64,000 nucleotides of DNA from positions 2,678,001 through 2,742,000 of the forward strand of contig NZ_CP132334.1 in the NCBI RefSeq assembly GCF_030758415.1, given 5' to 3'. How positions within the stretch are numbered: the first letter of the stretch is position 1; every line of letters begins with the position of its first letter. Position numbers and translations under genes: made by a program. The notes under the pieces are model-generated. The model searched no databases, had not been told where the DNA came from, and saw only the letters and a program-made list of their open reading frames with translations. Shown one piece after another: positions 1 through 7,514 of this stretch. Origin of the DNA: Parvularcula sp. IMCC14364 (GTDB lineage Bacteria > Pseudomonadota > Alphaproteobacteria > Caulobacterales > Parvularculaceae).

Positions 1-765
1 CTTGCGGATTTCCTCCAGCTTCAGACGCATCCCGGAATGCAGCCAGTCAGCCTGCATCAACGGCTCGTAATCAGTGGTCAGATTGATCGTGTCGATGATT
101 TCACCCCCGTCATCCAGCAAGCCGCCGGCACCGGACAGGAAGATGATTTTCATCGGCTGCAGGACATGTACCAGCGCCGTGACAACCGCATCGCCATTGA
201 TATTGACGATCTGCCCGCCCGGCGTAACGCCAAGGCAGGTCAGGATCGGCACTGCACCGGAGGCAATCACGGAGCGGATCAGATCCTGCTGGATACCGGT
301 CGCCTGCCCCACCAGCCCGAAGCGCTGCTGATCCAGATAATCAGCTTCAATAACACCGGCATTCAACGTATGCGCCTCAACCCCCCGCGCGCGCACCGCT
401 TCGACCAGCCTGAGATTCTGGGCAAGGAAGACCTTGCGCGCCACCTCCAGCACCTCTGGGGTTGTGACCCGCAAGCCGTCGATCTTCTCCGGTACCAGCC
501 CGGCTTCCGCCATCGCCCTGTCCAGCTGCGGCCCGCCGCCATGGATCACCACGGGTGTCAATCCGACCTGATGCAGGAAGGCAAGTGCCGCGGCAGTTTC
601 TTCCAGCTGCTCTTCCAGAATTGCACCGCCGATCTTGATAATGCCAAAACGCTCGGCATCAAGCCCGGCAAAACGCTGCAGATAGGTGCGCACCTCTTTC
701 GAGCCACTCACATGAGAGAGCAGCTCGACAACAGTCTGTCTGATAGTCTCGGCAGATTCCGTCAT
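1..765 (-). CDS. argB: Acetylglutamate kinase, NAGS/K type (3' part outside window)
   Basis: Phosphorylates N-acetylglutamate in arginine biosynthesis. The 255 visible residues show the amino-acid-kinase fold: a lysine-glycine motif at residues 44-47 (KIGG) and HGGGPQLD at 75-82. The helical N-terminal extension before the kinase core and the overall pattern resemble the bifunctional acetylglutamate synthase/kinase of Maricaulis and Xanthomonas, in which a GNAT-type synthase domain follows the kinase; that domain would lie beyond position 1, so bifunctionality is inferred. The ATG start at 765 opens a continuous frame to the window edge. The upstream neighbour on the same strand is the DUF4199 gene. 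Confidence 0.9.
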   Translation of the reverse strand, partial: MTESAETIRQTVVELLSHVSGSKEVRTYLQRFAGLDAERFGIIKIGGAILEEQLEETAAALAFLHQVGLTPVVIHGGGPQLDRAMAEAGLVPEKIDGLRVTTPEVLEVARKVFLAQNLRLVEAVRARGVEAHTLNAGVIEADYLDQQRFGLVGQATGIQQDLIRSVIASGAVPILTCLGVTPGGQIVNINGDAVVTALVHVLQPMKIIFLSGAGGLLDDGGEIIDTINLTTDYEPLMQADWLHSGMRLKLEEIRK

Positions 766-858
766 GTCGGGCCTTCAATAAAACGTGCCCGGTACAAAAC
801 CGGGACTGGTTCTATGCCGGGGCACGCAAACAGAATCAAGCAAGAGGCTTGTTTTAGC

Positions 859-1389
859 TTAACCGCGTGCTGGCAGCACTTTCGGGTTGCGCAGGATTGC
901 GGCGGACACCAGTGTCACGATCAGCGCGACCGGAAAGATTTCCGTAAAGGTGATAAGGATGCGCGTCAGCGGGTTCTGGTACATCTCATTGATCTGCTGC
1001 AGCTCTTCTGCCTTGCGGGCAATCTCATCAGCCGGCATCCCCTCTGCTTCGTATTTTGCCAGCAAGCCATCAACATATGTCGTGATGAAGCTGTAATCCG
1101 TGGCGGCAAGATACGCCTCCCAGCAGATGATGTAGGCAACGCTGGCCACCAGCGAGATCAACAGGCCCAGCTGAAACGCCTTGCCAAAAGAGATTACCCC
1201 ACCCAGATCCCTGTCGCGATAGCGCTTGATGCCAATGAAGATCAGCGACAGCGCCACGATCATGAACAGATAGCCAAGTATCTGGGACGAGCCGAACCCC
1301 TTCCCGTCAGACAGCGCAAACCCGATCACCATACTGGTGATGATAACGGCCCCGGCAATAGCGCCGTAGGTCAGTGCGATACGTATCAT
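859..1389 (-). CDS. DUF4199 family membrane protein
   Basis: A 176-residue inner-membrane protein of the DUF4199 type, function unknown. Four hydrophobic segments are visible: one at the N-terminus, one near 35-55, one near 68-90 and one close to the C-terminus, with a charged stretch (residues about 105-140) between the third and fourth. I chose the ATG at 1389 because AGGAGGG lies about 7 nt upstream; the in-frame ATG eight codons earlier has no such site. The downstream neighbour is argB and the upstream neighbour is a membrane-anchored LuxR-type regulator on the same strand. Pairing of a DUF4199 gene with a small regulator suggests a common role, but this is only context. Confidence 0.8.
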   Translation of the reverse strand: MIRIALTYGAIAGAVIITSMVIGFALSDGKGFGSSQILGYLFMIVALSLIFIGIKRYRDRDLGGVISFGKAFQLGLLISLVASVAYIICWEAYLAATDYSFITTYVDGLLAKYEAEGMPADEIARKAEELQQINEMYQNPLTRILITFTEIFPVALIVTLVSAAILRNPKVLPARG

Positions 1390-1500
1390 TTCTGTGCCCT
1401 CCTTTTTTGGCATGATAGCGCCTACGAAGCCCGCTATCCCCCGGAAAATCTATCGCCCGAACGGGTGATCAGGCGATATTCACCCGTTCAGAGTGGCTTT

Positions 1501-1914
1501 TCAGGGAATGAGCGCCAGCTCCCGCGCTTTCTGGATGGCCTGTGTGCGGCGCTGCACCGACAGTTTCTCGTACAGATTTGCCAGATGCGTTTTCACTGTA
1601 TTCGGGGAAATTTCCAGACTGCGCGCGATTTCCTTGTTGCTCTGCCCGTCTGCCAGCAAGGACAAGACTTCATGTTCGCGGGCACTGACCCCGAGCGACT
1701 TCAGCGCCGCCGTGTTCAGCTCAAAGCCAGCGGCCACCCGCCGGCGCGTCAGCTGATACCCCACCCAGGCCCCCAGCACAGTGAATCCTACAGCGATCAG
1801 CACGATGTAAATCTCTGCGGAATAGGCGTGGGTCAGGTGCCTGAATTCCAGCCATTCCAGCAGGAAAGCAGCCCCGGCCATCACCACGGCATAGATCAGG
1901 ATTGTTCTGGTCAT
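1501..1914 (-). CDS. Membrane-anchored LuxR-type HTH regulator
   Basis: A 137-residue DNA-binding protein. Residues 3-20 and 34-52 are hydrophobic and look like two membrane helices; residues about 74-135 form a LuxR/FixJ-type helix-turn-helix with the typical SAREHEVL start and the recognition helix around [14 protein letters not shown]. There is no receiver or autoinducer domain, so it probably senses a membrane signal or a partner. The start ATG at 1914 gives a protein without the long antisense-derived extension of the open frame. It is divergent from the TRAP operon (dctP starts at 2026), and the 111-bp gap must hold both promoters; regulation of the transporter is possible but not shown. 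Confidence 0.8.
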   Translation of the reverse strand: MTRTILIYAVVMAGAAFLLEWLEFRHLTHAYSAEIYIVLIAVGFTVLGAWVGYQLTRRRVAAGFELNTAALKSLGVSAREHEVLSLLADGQSNKEIARSLEISPNTVKTHLANLYEKLSVQRRTQAIQKARELALIP

Positions 1915-2025
1915 CCCGGCAGTTTGCCGCAAAATGGAGCCCGGAGCCAGTGCGCTCGTTTGCCCTCTGGTCAGCCCCGGACGGCCTGGGCTAGGCTGCA
2001 CCAAAGCTACAAGGGAGAGAACCAC

Positions 2026-3039
2026 ATGAGGGGCCTGGTTCGCACGATCATATTTATCCTGATATCCGCTGCACTGGTCAGTCCGGCAGCGGCGCAGCGG
2101 GATATCACCATCCGTCTGGCGCATGTGGATGGCGCAGAATGGCAGAAGTCCAAAAAGGGTGCCGCGGCGGAAATTTTCAAGAATATTGTCGAGAATGAAA
2201 CAGATATCACGGTGCAGCTGTTTCCCGCAAAAGCCCTGGGCGATGAAGATGATCTGGTGCAACAGGCTCAGGAAGGCACAGCCCAGATTGTGATTGTGTC
2301 TGCCGCCCTCTCAAAGCTTTGCAAGCCGGCCTATGTGCTGGACATACCCTACACCTTTACCAGTGCGCCGGTCGCATGGGATGTTCTGGACGGGCCTTTT
2401 GGGGCGGAACTCGCAGCAACCTGCCTGGAGCGTACAGGCCTGCGCACGCTGGCCTTTGGTGAAACAGGCTTCCGCAACTTCACCAACAGCAAACGCCCGG
2501 TGAAAACACCTGCGGACCTCAAGGGTTTGAAAATCAGGGTACAGCCCATTCCGCTCTATATCGAAATGGTCAAGGCCCTTGGCGCAGAGCCCACACCGAT
2601 TGCGTGGTCTGAACTGCCCAATGCCCTCACCACCGGCGTGGCTGACGGCCAGGAGAACCCCGTCGGGACAATCTATAACAACAACCTGCACAAGTTGCAG
2701 GACTACATGATCCTTGACGGCCACAATTACGCGGTTGATTTTATTCTGATCAATGATGAATTCTACCAATACCTGCCGGAGAAAGACCGGGCTGTCGTCG
2801 CCCGCGCGGCACGCATTGCCGGGACCATGAGCCGCGCGATCCAGCAGTTCAATACGGCAGAGAGCCTGTCCACCGTCATCGAGGAAGGCATGGAGGTGCA
2901 TGTTCCAACGCAGGAAGAACTGGGACAGTTCCGGGCCCGCGCGCGCCCTGCTGTGATTGCCTGGCTGGAACAGGAGCTGGGCGACGATGCGGACTGGATC
3001 ACCAGACTTGAAGCAGCCGTCAGCGCGGCCAGCGACTGA
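2026..3039 (+). CDS. dctP: TRAP transporter solute-binding protein DctP
   Basis: Periplasmic receptor of a tripartite ATP-independent transporter, 337 residues. A signal peptide ends near residue 22 (AAAQ). The conserved DctP segment with LKIRVQ, whose arginine usually contacts a substrate carboxylate, is followed by the [16 protein letters not shown] stretch that is diagnostic of the family. The ligand is probably an organic acid but cannot be named from sequence. AAGGGAGAG lies just upstream of the ATG. It is the first gene of a dctP-dctQ-dctM operon, with only 4 bases to dctQ. Confidence 0.93.
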   Translation: MRGLVRTIIFILISAALVSPAAAQRDITIRLAHVDGAEWQKSKKGAAAEIFKNIVENETDITVQLFPAKALGDEDDLVQQAQEGTAQIVIVSAALSKLCKPAYVLDIPYTFTSAPVAWDVLDGPFGAELAATCLERTGLRTLAFGETGFRNFTNSKRPVKTPADLKGLKIRVQPIPLYIEMVKALGAEPTPIAWSELPNALTTGVADGQENPVGTIYNNNLHKLQDYMILDGHNYAVDFILINDEFYQYLPEKDRAVVARAARIAGTMSRAIQQFNTAESLSTVIEEGMEVHVPTQEELGQFRARARPAVIAWLEQELGDDADWITRLEAAVSAASD

Positions 3040-3043
3040 GGTC

Positions 3044-3622
3044 ATGCGCAAGCTCCTCAGCAGCGTGATGAAAGTGGCAGAGAGGGTGTTTGCTATCGGC
3101 GCTGCACTCTCCCTTGGCCTCATGTTTCTGATCGTGTTCGTCAACGCGGTCCGGCGCTATGCCTTTGGCAAGTCCTTTGAATGGGGTGAGGAACTGCCGG
3201 TCTATCTGGCCATTTTTGGCGTCATGTTCGGGTGCGCGCTCGGCTATCTGCAGGACAGGCATGTCCGGCTCGCGATCTTTGTGGATCCGCTGCCAGCAAC
3301 GGCGAAACGCTGGGTGTACGCCGGGGTGGATATTGTGATGGTCGGCGCCGGAGCCATGCTGGGCTATTCCGGCTGGCTGTTTGCCGAGCGCCGCGGCAAC
3401 ATTGAATCTTCGGGTCTTGTCAGCAGTGCCCGGAGCATTTCTGAGGCGACGGGCATCGACGCCCTTGCCTTTTTCGGCCAGATGTATCCTTGGCAATTCG
3501 CCATGTGCCTTGGCGGCGCGATGATTAGCCTTGCTGCGCTCCTGAAATTTTTCGACCGGATCAGCGGCACAGTGCCAGCCGCCCCGGACACACACATGAC
3601 GACACAGACAGGGGCGAGATGA
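3044..3622 (+). CDS. dctQ: TRAP transporter small permease DctQ
   Basis: Small membrane subunit of the TRAP transporter, 192 residues, with four predicted transmembrane segments. The first helix is followed by NAVRRY and the FEWGEELPVYLAIFGVMFG stretch typical of DctQ. I chose the ATG at 3044, four bases after the dctP stop; the open frame extends further upstream but overlaps dctP. The stop overlaps the dctM start (ATGA), so the two membrane subunits are translationally coupled, as in most TRAP operons. Confidence 0.9.
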   Translation: MRKLLSSVMKVAERVFAIGAALSLGLMFLIVFVNAVRRYAFGKSFEWGEELPVYLAIFGVMFGCALGYLQDRHVRLAIFVDPLPATAKRWVYAGVDIVMVGAGAMLGYSGWLFAERRGNIESSGLVSSARSISEATGIDALAFFGQMYPWQFAMCLGGAMISLAALLKFFDRISGTVPAAPDTHMTTQTGAR

Positions 3623-4893
3623 TGGTTTATGCCCTGTTGATCGCTGCACTTGTCATCGGCGTGCCAGTGGCTTTCGCCATCGTGGTAGCACTTGTGTATT
3701 TCATGGCGACGGGGGAATTTCCCTATCATATCCGCATTGTCGCCACGCAGATGTTCGGCGGGCTGAATTCCTACCCGCTACTGGCGATCCCTTTATTCAT
3801 TCTTGCTGGTGAACTGATGAACGAATCCGGCATTACCCGGCGGATCATCGCATTTGCCAGTTTTCTGGTCGGGCGGATGCGCGCTGGGCTGGCGCTGGTG
3901 AATATCTGGGCCTCGGTTATCTTCGCCGGGCTTTCCGGCTCTGCCATTGCTGATTCCTCTGCACTGGGACGTATCTTCATTCCGGAAATGGAGCGGCGTG
4001 GATATCCGCGTGATTTCTCGGCTGCCCTGACAGCCGCTTCTTCCGTCATCGGCCCGATCATTCCCCCGTCCATCCCGGTGATCATCTATGCCCTGACGGT
4101 CACGGGCGTTTCCGTCCCGGCGATGTTTCTCGCCGGCGTGGTGCCGGGGCTGATCCTCGCGGTCTTCCTTTCCGCCTATGTGATGATCGTCGCCGGTGAC
4201 TACGCCAGGGGCACGGATGATGAGGACCATGGCCCGGCCTGGAAAATCGTTCTGGAGGCGGTGATCCCGCTCCTGATGCCGGTTTTTGTTGTCGGCACGA
4301 TCCTGGCTGGCGTGGTCACGCCAACAGAGGCGGCCAGTTTTGCCGTCGCCTGTGCCCTTTTTATCGGCCTGTTTGTCTATCGCCAGATCAAGCCCGGTCG
4401 CCTGCCGGGGGTGTTCGCGCGGGCCATGCGCGATGCAGCGGTGATCATGATTATTATCGCGGCTGTTGCTGCCGCCAACTGGCTGCTGACCTATAACCGT
4501 GTGCCTAACATGATCTCTGACTTCGTGCTGCTTTATGTGGACGCCCAATGGACATTCCTGCTGGCGGTGATCATCCTGTTTCTGCTGGTGGGGCTGTTTC
4601 TGGAAGGCATTGCCGCAATGCTGGTGCTGGTGCCCATCCTGCACCCGATCGCCGTCAGTCTCGGCATCGATCCCACCCATTTCGGCATCATTGTTATTTT
4701 CAATCTGATGATCGGCCTGATCACGCCGCCGATCGGGCTGTGCCTGTTTGTGGTGGAGAATGTCGCCCAGGTGGGTATGGCGAAGATTATCGCCCGCATC
4801 CTGCCTTTCTTTCTCGTGGAAGTGGCTGTTCTGTTGCTGATCACCTTTGTACCGCAGACTGTCACCTTCCTGCCCAACCTGTTCGGGCTTTAG
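3619..4893 (+). CDS. dctM: TRAP transporter large permease DctM
   Basis: Large permease of the TRAP transporter, 424 residues, about twelve hydrophobic segments. Family signatures visible are the N-terminal PLLAIPLFILAGELMNESG stretch, GSAIADSSALG, the IGPIIPPSIPVIIYA stretch, and LITPPIGLCLFV near the C-terminus. It uses an ion gradient, usually Na+, to import the substrate delivered by DctP. It overlaps dctQ by 4 bp. No clear terminator follows it; the next features are on the opposite strand. Confidence 0.93.
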   Translation: MMVYALLIAALVIGVPVAFAIVVALVYFMATGEFPYHIRIVATQMFGGLNSYPLLAIPLFILAGELMNESGITRRIIAFASFLVGRMRAGLALVNIWASVIFAGLSGSAIADSSALGRIFIPEMERRGYPRDFSAALTAASSVIGPIIPPSIPVIIYALTVTGVSVPAMFLAGVVPGLILAVFLSAYVMIVAGDYARGTDDEDHGPAWKIVLEAVIPLLMPVFVVGTILAGVVTPTEAASFAVACALFIGLFVYRQIKPGRLPGVFARAMRDAAVIMIIIAAVAAANWLLTYNRVPNMISDFVLLYVDAQWTFLLAVIILFLLVGLFLEGIAAMLVLVPILHPIAVSLGIDPTHFGIIVIFNLMIGLITPPIGLCLFVVENVAQVGMAKIIARILPFFLVEVAVLLLITFVPQTVTFLPNLFGL

Positions 4894-4912
4894 AAGCGAC
4901 AGCCCCGGCGGC

Positions 4913-5008
4913 TCAGACAGGCAATACTAACCCGATCATGGTCAGCAGAACCAGCAGGCCAAAAATGAACCCTGTTACACCGGCTGACATGATAATGGAC
5001 ATAAACAC
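4913..5008 (-). CDS. Micro-ORF, single-helix membrane peptide (31 aa)
   Basis: Unrecognised short ORF. From the GTG at 5008 it encodes 31 residues, nearly all hydrophobic, ending GLVLPV: a single membrane helix. AAAGGAA lies 7 nt upstream of the GTG. An in-frame ATG at 5035 gives a 40-residue form with a charged start (MRKRERNQP) but has no ribosome site, and ATG at 5002 is also possible. A CRP/FNR-like palindrome lies at 5069-5084, the right distance for a transcript starting near 5035. It is convergent with dctM. Its reality rests on the ribosome site, the hydrophobic coding and the parallel with the ORF at 5267-5356. Confidence 0.5.
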   Translation of the reverse strand: MFMSIIMSAGVTGFIFGLLVLLTMIGLVLPV

Positions 5009-5068
5009 TGGCTGGTTCCTTTCCCGTTTCCTCATGAAGAACAGGTGGGAATGATCTGCCAAAATCCG

Positions 5069-5084
5069 AGTGATGAAGATCACA
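5069..5084 (-). promoter_or_regulatory. CRP/FNR-type palindrome, site 2
   Basis: AGTGATGAAGATCACA. The core TGAT-N4-ATCA matches the FNR core and the outer bases also fit a CRP-like TGTGA-N6-TCACT. It differs at only two positions from the site at 5431-5446. Read on the minus strand it lies 61 nt (half-site edge) upstream of the GTG of the 31-aa ORF. Confidence 0.55.
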
Positions 5085-5200
5085 GTCTGTCAATAACCTG
5101 GCTGATTGTTGTGGATTACAACATTTCCGGGGACGGCAACCCCATTCCGGCATCAGCCGCCCGGGAAGAGCAGCCAGTCACATGGCGCGAGCTGGACAGC

Positions 5201-5223
5201 AAAAAGGCCGGTCGTGACCGGCC
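5201..5223 (-). terminator. Rho-independent terminator after the 29-aa ORF
   Basis: On the minus strand GGCCGGTCACGACCGGCC forms a 7-8 bp GC-rich hairpin (5206-5223) followed by TTTTT (5201-5205). It lies about 44 bp beyond the stop of the micro-ORF at 5267-5356 and supports that ORF being a self-contained transcript. Confidence 0.8.
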
Positions 5224-5266
5224 CCGTATTCATGGGTGTGATATTGGTATCAGTTTTTTTTTCGGC

Positions 5267-5356
5267 TTAAGCGATGCCGATCATGATGAGCGCGGCCATT
5301 GCCAGCACGGATAAGATGATGAAGGTGAAAGACTGAATGACAGGTGTCAGTGACAC
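5267..5356 (-). CDS. Micro-ORF, single-helix membrane peptide (29 aa)
   Basis: Unrecognised 29-residue ORF starting with GTG at 5356, preceded by AGAGGAATAAA, a good ribosome site. After a short polar start (SLTPVIQS) it is one hydrophobic helix ending MIGIA. It has everything a small transcription unit needs: a CRP/FNR-like site at 5431-5446, a possible -10 (TTATAT) at 5406-5401, and a rho-independent terminator at 5201-5223. Single-helix peptides of this size often are accessory subunits of respiratory or transport complexes (CydX-like), but no such family was recognised. Confidence 0.65.
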   Translation of the reverse strand: MSLTPVIQSFTFIILSVLAMAALIMIGIA

Positions 5357-5400
5357 TTTATTCCTCTCTGGTTAGGTATGTGTTGCGTTTATCTTACATG

Positions 5401-5446
5401 ATATAAATGGGTATTCTCACGCCGATTTGAAGTGATGTAAATCACA
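5401..5446 (-). promoter_or_regulatory. CRP/FNR-type site 1 and promoter of the 29-aa ORF
   Basis: The palindrome AGTGATGTAAATCACA (5431-5446) has the FNR core TGAT-N4-ATCA. On the minus strand a -10-like TTATAT (5406-5401) puts the transcript start near 5395, so the centre of the palindrome is about 43 bp upstream, the place expected for class II activation by a CRP/FNR-family regulator. Confidence 0.6.
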
Positions 5447-5574
5447 CACTGGACGCAAGAGAAGACGCACCGCCGGTCGGCCCAGAGGCGCGACACAGTT
5501 TGAATTCAATGGCCGAAAGTCGCGGTGGTGTTGAAAAAGTCGGCTGATTTTTGGTTCAAAGAATGTCGCGGAGT

Positions 5575-5985
5575 TCAATTGTTAAGTTTTCTATTTGCGC
5601 CATAAACCCAGCCGGCAACATACCCGGCAATTAAAGCTGGGACTGCGAAAATGAATGCAAACAACCCAGAACCAATGAAGCCCACAATTGCAAAAGTTCT
5701 CGCATATTGTTTTTTTGATCCGCCATTTGGGATGAAGAATTTGTCGACGATAATGGCGCCAATACTGCCAACTACAAGTGCGTAGACAGCGGCAATTCCC
5801 CCAAGCGCTGCAATCCCTAAGAATTCACCTACGGACATCAAATCAGTAAAATCTATCGACAAGCTACGCTCATGTTGCAGGTCAACGACCATCATGGTGA
5901 GCATAGCTTGGATTGGTAGAGTGACCGCGAATACAGGAATTGTGGCAATTGCAGCTAAAAGCACAGATTTGAAGAAGTTCAGCAT
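5575..5985 (-). CDS. Hypothetical membrane protein, AT-rich
   Basis: A 136-residue protein of unknown function with four hydrophobic segments: near 4-30, 45-65 (with AALGGIAAVYALVVG), and two closely spaced ones towards the C-terminus, separated by a basic loop (PNGGSKKQYART). The ATG at 5985 is preceded by GGGA at suitable distance; the frame is open for six further codons to a TTG. The gene is clearly more AT-rich than its neighbours, consistent with acquisition by transfer. It stands alone between the micro-ORFs and the coiled-coil gene at 6111. Confidence 0.7.
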   Translation of the reverse strand: MLNFFKSVLLAAIATIPVFAVTLPIQAMLTMMVVDLQHERSLSIDFTDLMSVGEFLGIAALGGIAAVYALVVGSIGAIIVDKFFIPNGGSKKQYARTFAIVGFIGSGLFAFIFAVPALIAGYVAGWVYGANRKLNN

Positions 5986-6110
5986 TCGATTTCCCGCGGA
6001 CAATCAACTAATCAATTACTGCACATTAAATTATATAGGGCAACAATGCCCGCTTCGGCCCACTCCCTGCCCGGCTGATTGCGTGTGCCCTCCCTGGGGC
6101 CATCCTCGGG

Positions 6111-6749
6111 TCAGGCCATGGCGGTGATCTCGTTTAACAGGTCGGCTGTCACGGCTGGCATTTTGCGCACAGCTTTTGCCTGACGGCGGCGTTCGGCCCG
6201 GTTGAGATTTTTTTTCGGCGTGAGGCCGGGCAAGGCGTCTTCTTGTGCGGCGGCGGCTGGCTGCGGTGAGGCCGATTGCGGCGGGTTCGCCCCTGTAACG
6301 GGGATAGCTGCCTCTATTATCTCATTGCCGGGCGTGGCGGTCCGGTCAGATTTTTTTGTGGGTGATGTGGTGCGGGCGTGGGCTGTGTCGCTGGCGTCTG
6401 TGTCTTTTGTGTCTGCCGTGCTTGTTGCATGTGCGTCATCTGCTGGGGAGGGCGTACAGGTCCGCTGGTTGTACACAGCCATCGCCTCGGCAATGGTGAC
6501 TTTCAACCCCATGTCTTTTTTCAGGGCTTCGAGTTTCTCGTAAGAGCGGATCTGGCTGGCCACGAGCCGGACCTGATCCTGCAACAGGCGCACGCGTTTT
6601 TCCTGTGGATTGAACAGGCTGCGTTGATCGGCGATCTGCAGGGTCAGGCTGTCGAGGGCTGTCTGCAGGTTGGTGATGCGGGACTGGGGCGTGAGCAGAA
6701 GGTCCCGGCCGTGGCTGAGTGGGGCTGATGCGGCTGTTGCTTCGGTCAT
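6111..6749 (-). CDS. Hypothetical coiled-coil protein
   Basis: A 212-residue soluble protein, family not recognised. Residues about 20-85 are heptad-like and predicted to form a coiled coil (LQTALDSLTLQIADQ... RLLQDQVRLVASQI). Residues about 95-175 are low-complexity, rich in Ala, Thr, Ser, Asp and Pro. The C-terminal part has a strongly basic patch (LNRAERRRQAKAVRK). The start ATG at 6749 has GGAG 8 nt upstream, but that site is buried in a strong inverted repeat (6755-6794). The first codons and 5' region are duplicated 1.23 kb away (7970-8129). Confidence 0.65.
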   Translation of the reverse strand: MTEATAASAPLSHGRDLLLTPQSRITNLQTALDSLTLQIADQRSLFNPQEKRVRLLQDQVRLVASQIRSYEKLEALKKDMGLKVTIAEAMAVYNQRTCTPSPADDAHATSTADTKDTDASDTAHARTTSPTKKSDRTATPGNEIIEAAIPVTGANPPQSASPQPAAAAQEDALPGLTPKKNLNRAERRRQAKAVRKMPAVTADLLNEITAMA

Positions 6750-6900
6750 ATGGAGGTCTCCTTTTTTTTGAGGCGCAAAATGCGCCGGGAGACCCAGACT
6801 AAAGGCTGACAAAGGGGGGCCCATAGATTTTAATGTTTACGCTGACAACATGAGGCCTGAAGGGGGGCTGAGTGCAGAAAGAGGCTGAAATGGGGGCTGG
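6741..6900. repeat. Long direct repeat, copy 1
   Basis: 160 bp that recur at 7970-8129 with about nine mismatches and no gaps. The copy holds the start codon, ribosome site, inverted repeat and upstream region of the coiled-coil gene. The two copies flank the ArsR-SRPBCC cassette. Confidence 0.9.
6755..6794 (-). promoter_or_regulatory. Hairpin hiding the ribosome site of the 6111-6749 gene
   Basis: On the minus strand GGTCTCC (6794-6788) pairs with GGAGACC (6761-6755), enclosing an inner stem GGCGC/GCGCC and a run of eight A. The paired GGAG is the ribosome site, 8 nt from the ATG at 6749. Such pairing could make translation depend on temperature, a ligand or a protein; the same pairing is preserved in repeat copy 2. 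Confidence 0.5.
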
Positions 6901-7073
6901 AATGAGGCTGAAGGGGCGCCATCGCGCACAAGCGACCAGCGCTTGCCTGCCAGGTAAGTGGCCTGCCTTTGCCAGCCCCTGAGTTTCACAACCGGCGGGT
7001 ATTCGCTAATTACAGACAGTTCAACGCCGATGCCGAGTGATAGGAGTTGGGCGAGTTTTGGACGCTGCGCCAT
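6837..7073 (-). CDS. Doubtful ORF across repeat copy 1
   Basis: A 78-residue frame starting at ATG 7073 and running into repeat copy 1, where it is rich in Pro, Ser and Gln because of the TTCAGCC-type repeats in the DNA. No ribosome site or family was recognised. The first 50 residues (with YPPVVKLRGWQRQATYLAG) look more protein-like than the tail, so it may be a broken remnant. It is listed because it is the only frame that fills the 400-bp gap between the coiled-coil gene and the ArsR gene. Confidence 0.2.
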   Translation of the reverse strand: MAQRPKLAQLLSLGIGVELSVISEYPPVVKLRGWQRQATYLAGKRWSLVRDGAPSASFQPPFQPLSALSPPSGLMLSA

Positions 7074-7121
7074 TTGTTCTGGCTGACCTCTCTCAAGGCA
7101 GGCAAATCAGAAACTTAGCCA

Positions 7122-7150
7122 TTGATCTAACTATTGAGTACCTTTATAAT
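7122..7150 (+). promoter_or_regulatory. Promoter of the arsR-SRPBCC pair (leaderless)
   Basis: TTGATC (7122-7127), 17 bp, TATAAT (7145-7150). The predicted transcript start falls at about 7157, directly at the ATG at 7158, which has no ribosome site, so the first gene is probably translated from a leaderless mRNA. Confidence 0.6.
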
Positions 7151-7157
7151 TAGCCAA

Positions 7158-7514
7158 ATGGATAACTTTCAAACAAACCTCGACACCGTTTTTCATGCGC
7201 TCGCAGATCCGACACGCCGTGCGGTACTGCAGCAACTTGGACGGCGCGAACTGGCAGTGAGCGATCTCGCAAAGCCATTTGATATGGCGCTGCCTTCGTT
7301 CATGAAACATATCAAAGTGCTTGAAACCTCTGGATTGATCAGCTCGCAAAAAACCGGACGTGTCCGAACCTGCAAGATCGAACAACAGTCTTTGAATGCA
7401 GCTCAAGGGTGGCTCGAGGAGCAACGTATGCTTTGGGAAGGGCGCACCGATCGCCTGGCAGAATACGCAGAAAACCTAGAACTACAGGAGTCTAACGATG
7501 ACAACAGAAAATGA
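7158..7514 (+). CDS. ArsR-family transcriptional regulator
   Basis: A 118-residue winged-helix repressor. The N-terminal half has the ArsR pattern: FHALADPTRRAVLQQL, then AVSDLAKPFDMALPSFMKHIKVLETSGLISSQKTGRVR. The usual metal-binding cysteine pair in the recognition helix is absent, as in the ArsR branch that accompanies SRPBCC proteins. It overlaps the SRPBCC gene by 17 bp, a frequent arrangement. The ATG at 7158 is favoured by the leaderless promoter; the frame continues eight codons upstream to a TTG that lies within the promoter. Confidence 0.9.
   Translation: MDNFQTNLDTVFHALADPTRRAVLQQLGRRELAVSDLAKPFDMALPSFMKHIKVLETSGLISSQKTGRVRTCKIEQQSLNAAQGWLEEQRMLWEGRTDRLAEYAENLELQESNDDNRK

Noticed and set aside
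37-2025. 663-residue in-frame extension ahead of dctP
   Set aside because: It is antisense to argB, the DUF4199 gene and the LuxR gene and shows no protein features; DctP's signal peptide begins at 2026.
3793-4680. Long minus-strand frame inside dctM
   Set aside because: His/Asp/Arg-rich composition typical of the shadow of a membrane-protein gene; dctM is certain.
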